43,042 nucleotides of DNA, from IMG/VR virus record IMGVR_UViG_3300031671_000549, positions 1 through 43,042 of that record, one strand, 5' to 3'. The notes beneath the pieces were generated by a model that did no database searches, was not told where the DNA came from, and saw only the letters and a list, made by a program, of their open reading frames with translations. This DNA is from a virus. The position numbers and the translations under genes were made by a program. Shown here one piece after another: positions 42,414 through 43,042 of this stretch. Position 1 is the first letter of the stretch. Every line of letters starts with the position of its first letter.

Positions 42414-43042
42414 ATTTCTATCGGCACGGTGATGGAGAAATCTATCGGCTGGACGTTGTTCGGGTAGGGCGACGCGAATATCTGCTGATGCGGCTGGAGA
42501 TGGAAATTGAGGACGACGGCTTGGGCTGAAGGCAGGATGCCGTCCACCATGAGGGCAAGCTCTTCCGATTGCTTCCCTGAAAGCTCCACGCGGCAGCCGT
42601 AGGTGAACTCGCACGCCGAACCCCCTATCTTCACGCTCTGCGGGACGTACTCGTTCCCTGATTCGTCCTTCACGCCGGAGAGAAGCAATCCCTCCGTTAC
42701 GCTCTGGTCGTAGGTGTTCGTGATGTTCCCCACGCACTTCACCGCCGCCGCGTACCGCCGGCAGTCCCAGAAGGCGACATGGAGCACGTCCGCGTCCGCC
42801 GCGACCGCCAAAGGGCCGGCGTCGATGGGAAGGGGCTTTGCCTCGACGGGAGCGGGTTCCGCGCTTTGCGGCGGGGAATAGTTTTGCGGAGGGTTAACGG
42901 GAGCGGGTCGCCCGTATTGGAACACGAGCGAAAGACCCAGCACGCCTATCATGCCGCCGATCCCCATGAAGACGAGCGCCTTGAAAAAGCCGTTGCTCGT
43001 TTGAGGCGGTCCTGGCGGCCCAACCTTTCCGACGATTGGCAT
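42404..43042 (-). CDS. Membrane-anchored protein with Pro-rich spacer, unknown
   Basis: A 212-residue protein with one N-terminal transmembrane helix (residues 21-42, KALVFMGIGGMIGVLGLSLVFQ), a Pro/Ala-rich spacer (45-75) and a C-terminal extracytoplasmic-type domain with three Cys (WDCRRY, VKCVGN, SACEFTYGC) of beta character. The ATG is the last base of the window, so it may start further out, but the N-terminal residues before the helix look complete. It meets the primase stop with no gap. No family is recognised. Surface or superinfection-related roles are conceivable. Confidence 0.65.
   Translation of the reverse strand: MPIVGKVGPPGPPQTSNGFFKALVFMGIGGMIGVLGLSLVFQYGRPAPVNPPQNYSPPQSAEPAPVEAKPLPIDAGPLAVAADADVLHVAFWDCRRYAAAVKCVGNITNTYDQSVTEGLLLSGVKDESGNEYVPQSVKIGGSACEFTYGCRVELSGKQSEELALMVDGILPSAQAVVLNFHLQPHQQIFASPYPNNVQPIDFSITVPIEMVP

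Noticed and set aside
1-43042. CRISPR array or retron
   Set aside because: No regularly spaced repeats and no reverse transcriptase were seen.

Overview
The window reads as a nearly complete temperate tailed phage (siphovirus type) or prophage of high-GC DNA. A tyrosine integrase opens it. An HK97-type head set (small and large terminase, portal, prohead protease, major capsid) and a long-tail set (connector, tail terminator, tail tube, frameshifted tail chaperones, tape measure, hub and fibre genes) fill 7-30 kb on the minus strand. The integrase N-terminus and the small beta-rich protein at 27.8 kb resemble proteins I associate with Acidobacteriota and related soil bacteria. That host guess rests on memory and is weak. 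No rRNA, tRNA or CRISPR array was seen.

Layout, left to right. 1-2.2 kb: integrase (+) facing a cluster of tiny minus-strand genes, among them a 58-residue protein enclosed by a 16-bp inverted repeat. 2.2-4.7 kb: a secreted lysozyme/transglycosylase-like lysin with its own promoter, then a type II restriction-modification pair (BglII/BstYI-like nuclease and SPPY methyltransferase) bracketed by terminators. 4.7-9.5 kb: small zinc-ribbon and membrane proteins, a DUF932 protein, a metallophosphoesterase, holin-like proteins and a papain-like peptidase. 9.5-20.5 kb: fibre, LamG, hub, tape measure, chaperone, tube and connector genes. 20.5-30 kb: decoration protein, capsid, protease fusion, NlpC/P60-like protein, portal-MuF fusion and terminases. 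30-31.4 kb: a two-gene cassette with its own promoter, a defence candidate. 31.4-35.1 kb: an early operon of small genes with a RusA-like resolvase and a CAP-domain protein. 35.07-37.58 kb: a 2512-bp transposon with perfect 21-bp terminal inverted repeats and a 6-bp target duplication. It carries an IS1-like transposase, a proteasome/HslV-like peptidase and two small genes. 37.6-41 kb: SSB, a coiled-coil protein, a YqaJ/lambda-type exonuclease and a RecT annealing protein. 41-43 kb: plus-strand primase operon converging on a membrane-anchored protein gene.

How it works together: RecT, exonuclease, SSB, RusA and primase form the replication/recombination module. A promoter just upstream of the small terminase gene probably drives the late operon, which runs leftward with many ATGA overlaps and ends in the tail, lysis and small genes. 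Three accessory units sit as cargo: the restriction-modification cassette, the two-gene cassette and the peptidase-bearing transposon. The transposon landed exactly at the start codon of an early gene. No CI- or Cro-like repressor was recognised.
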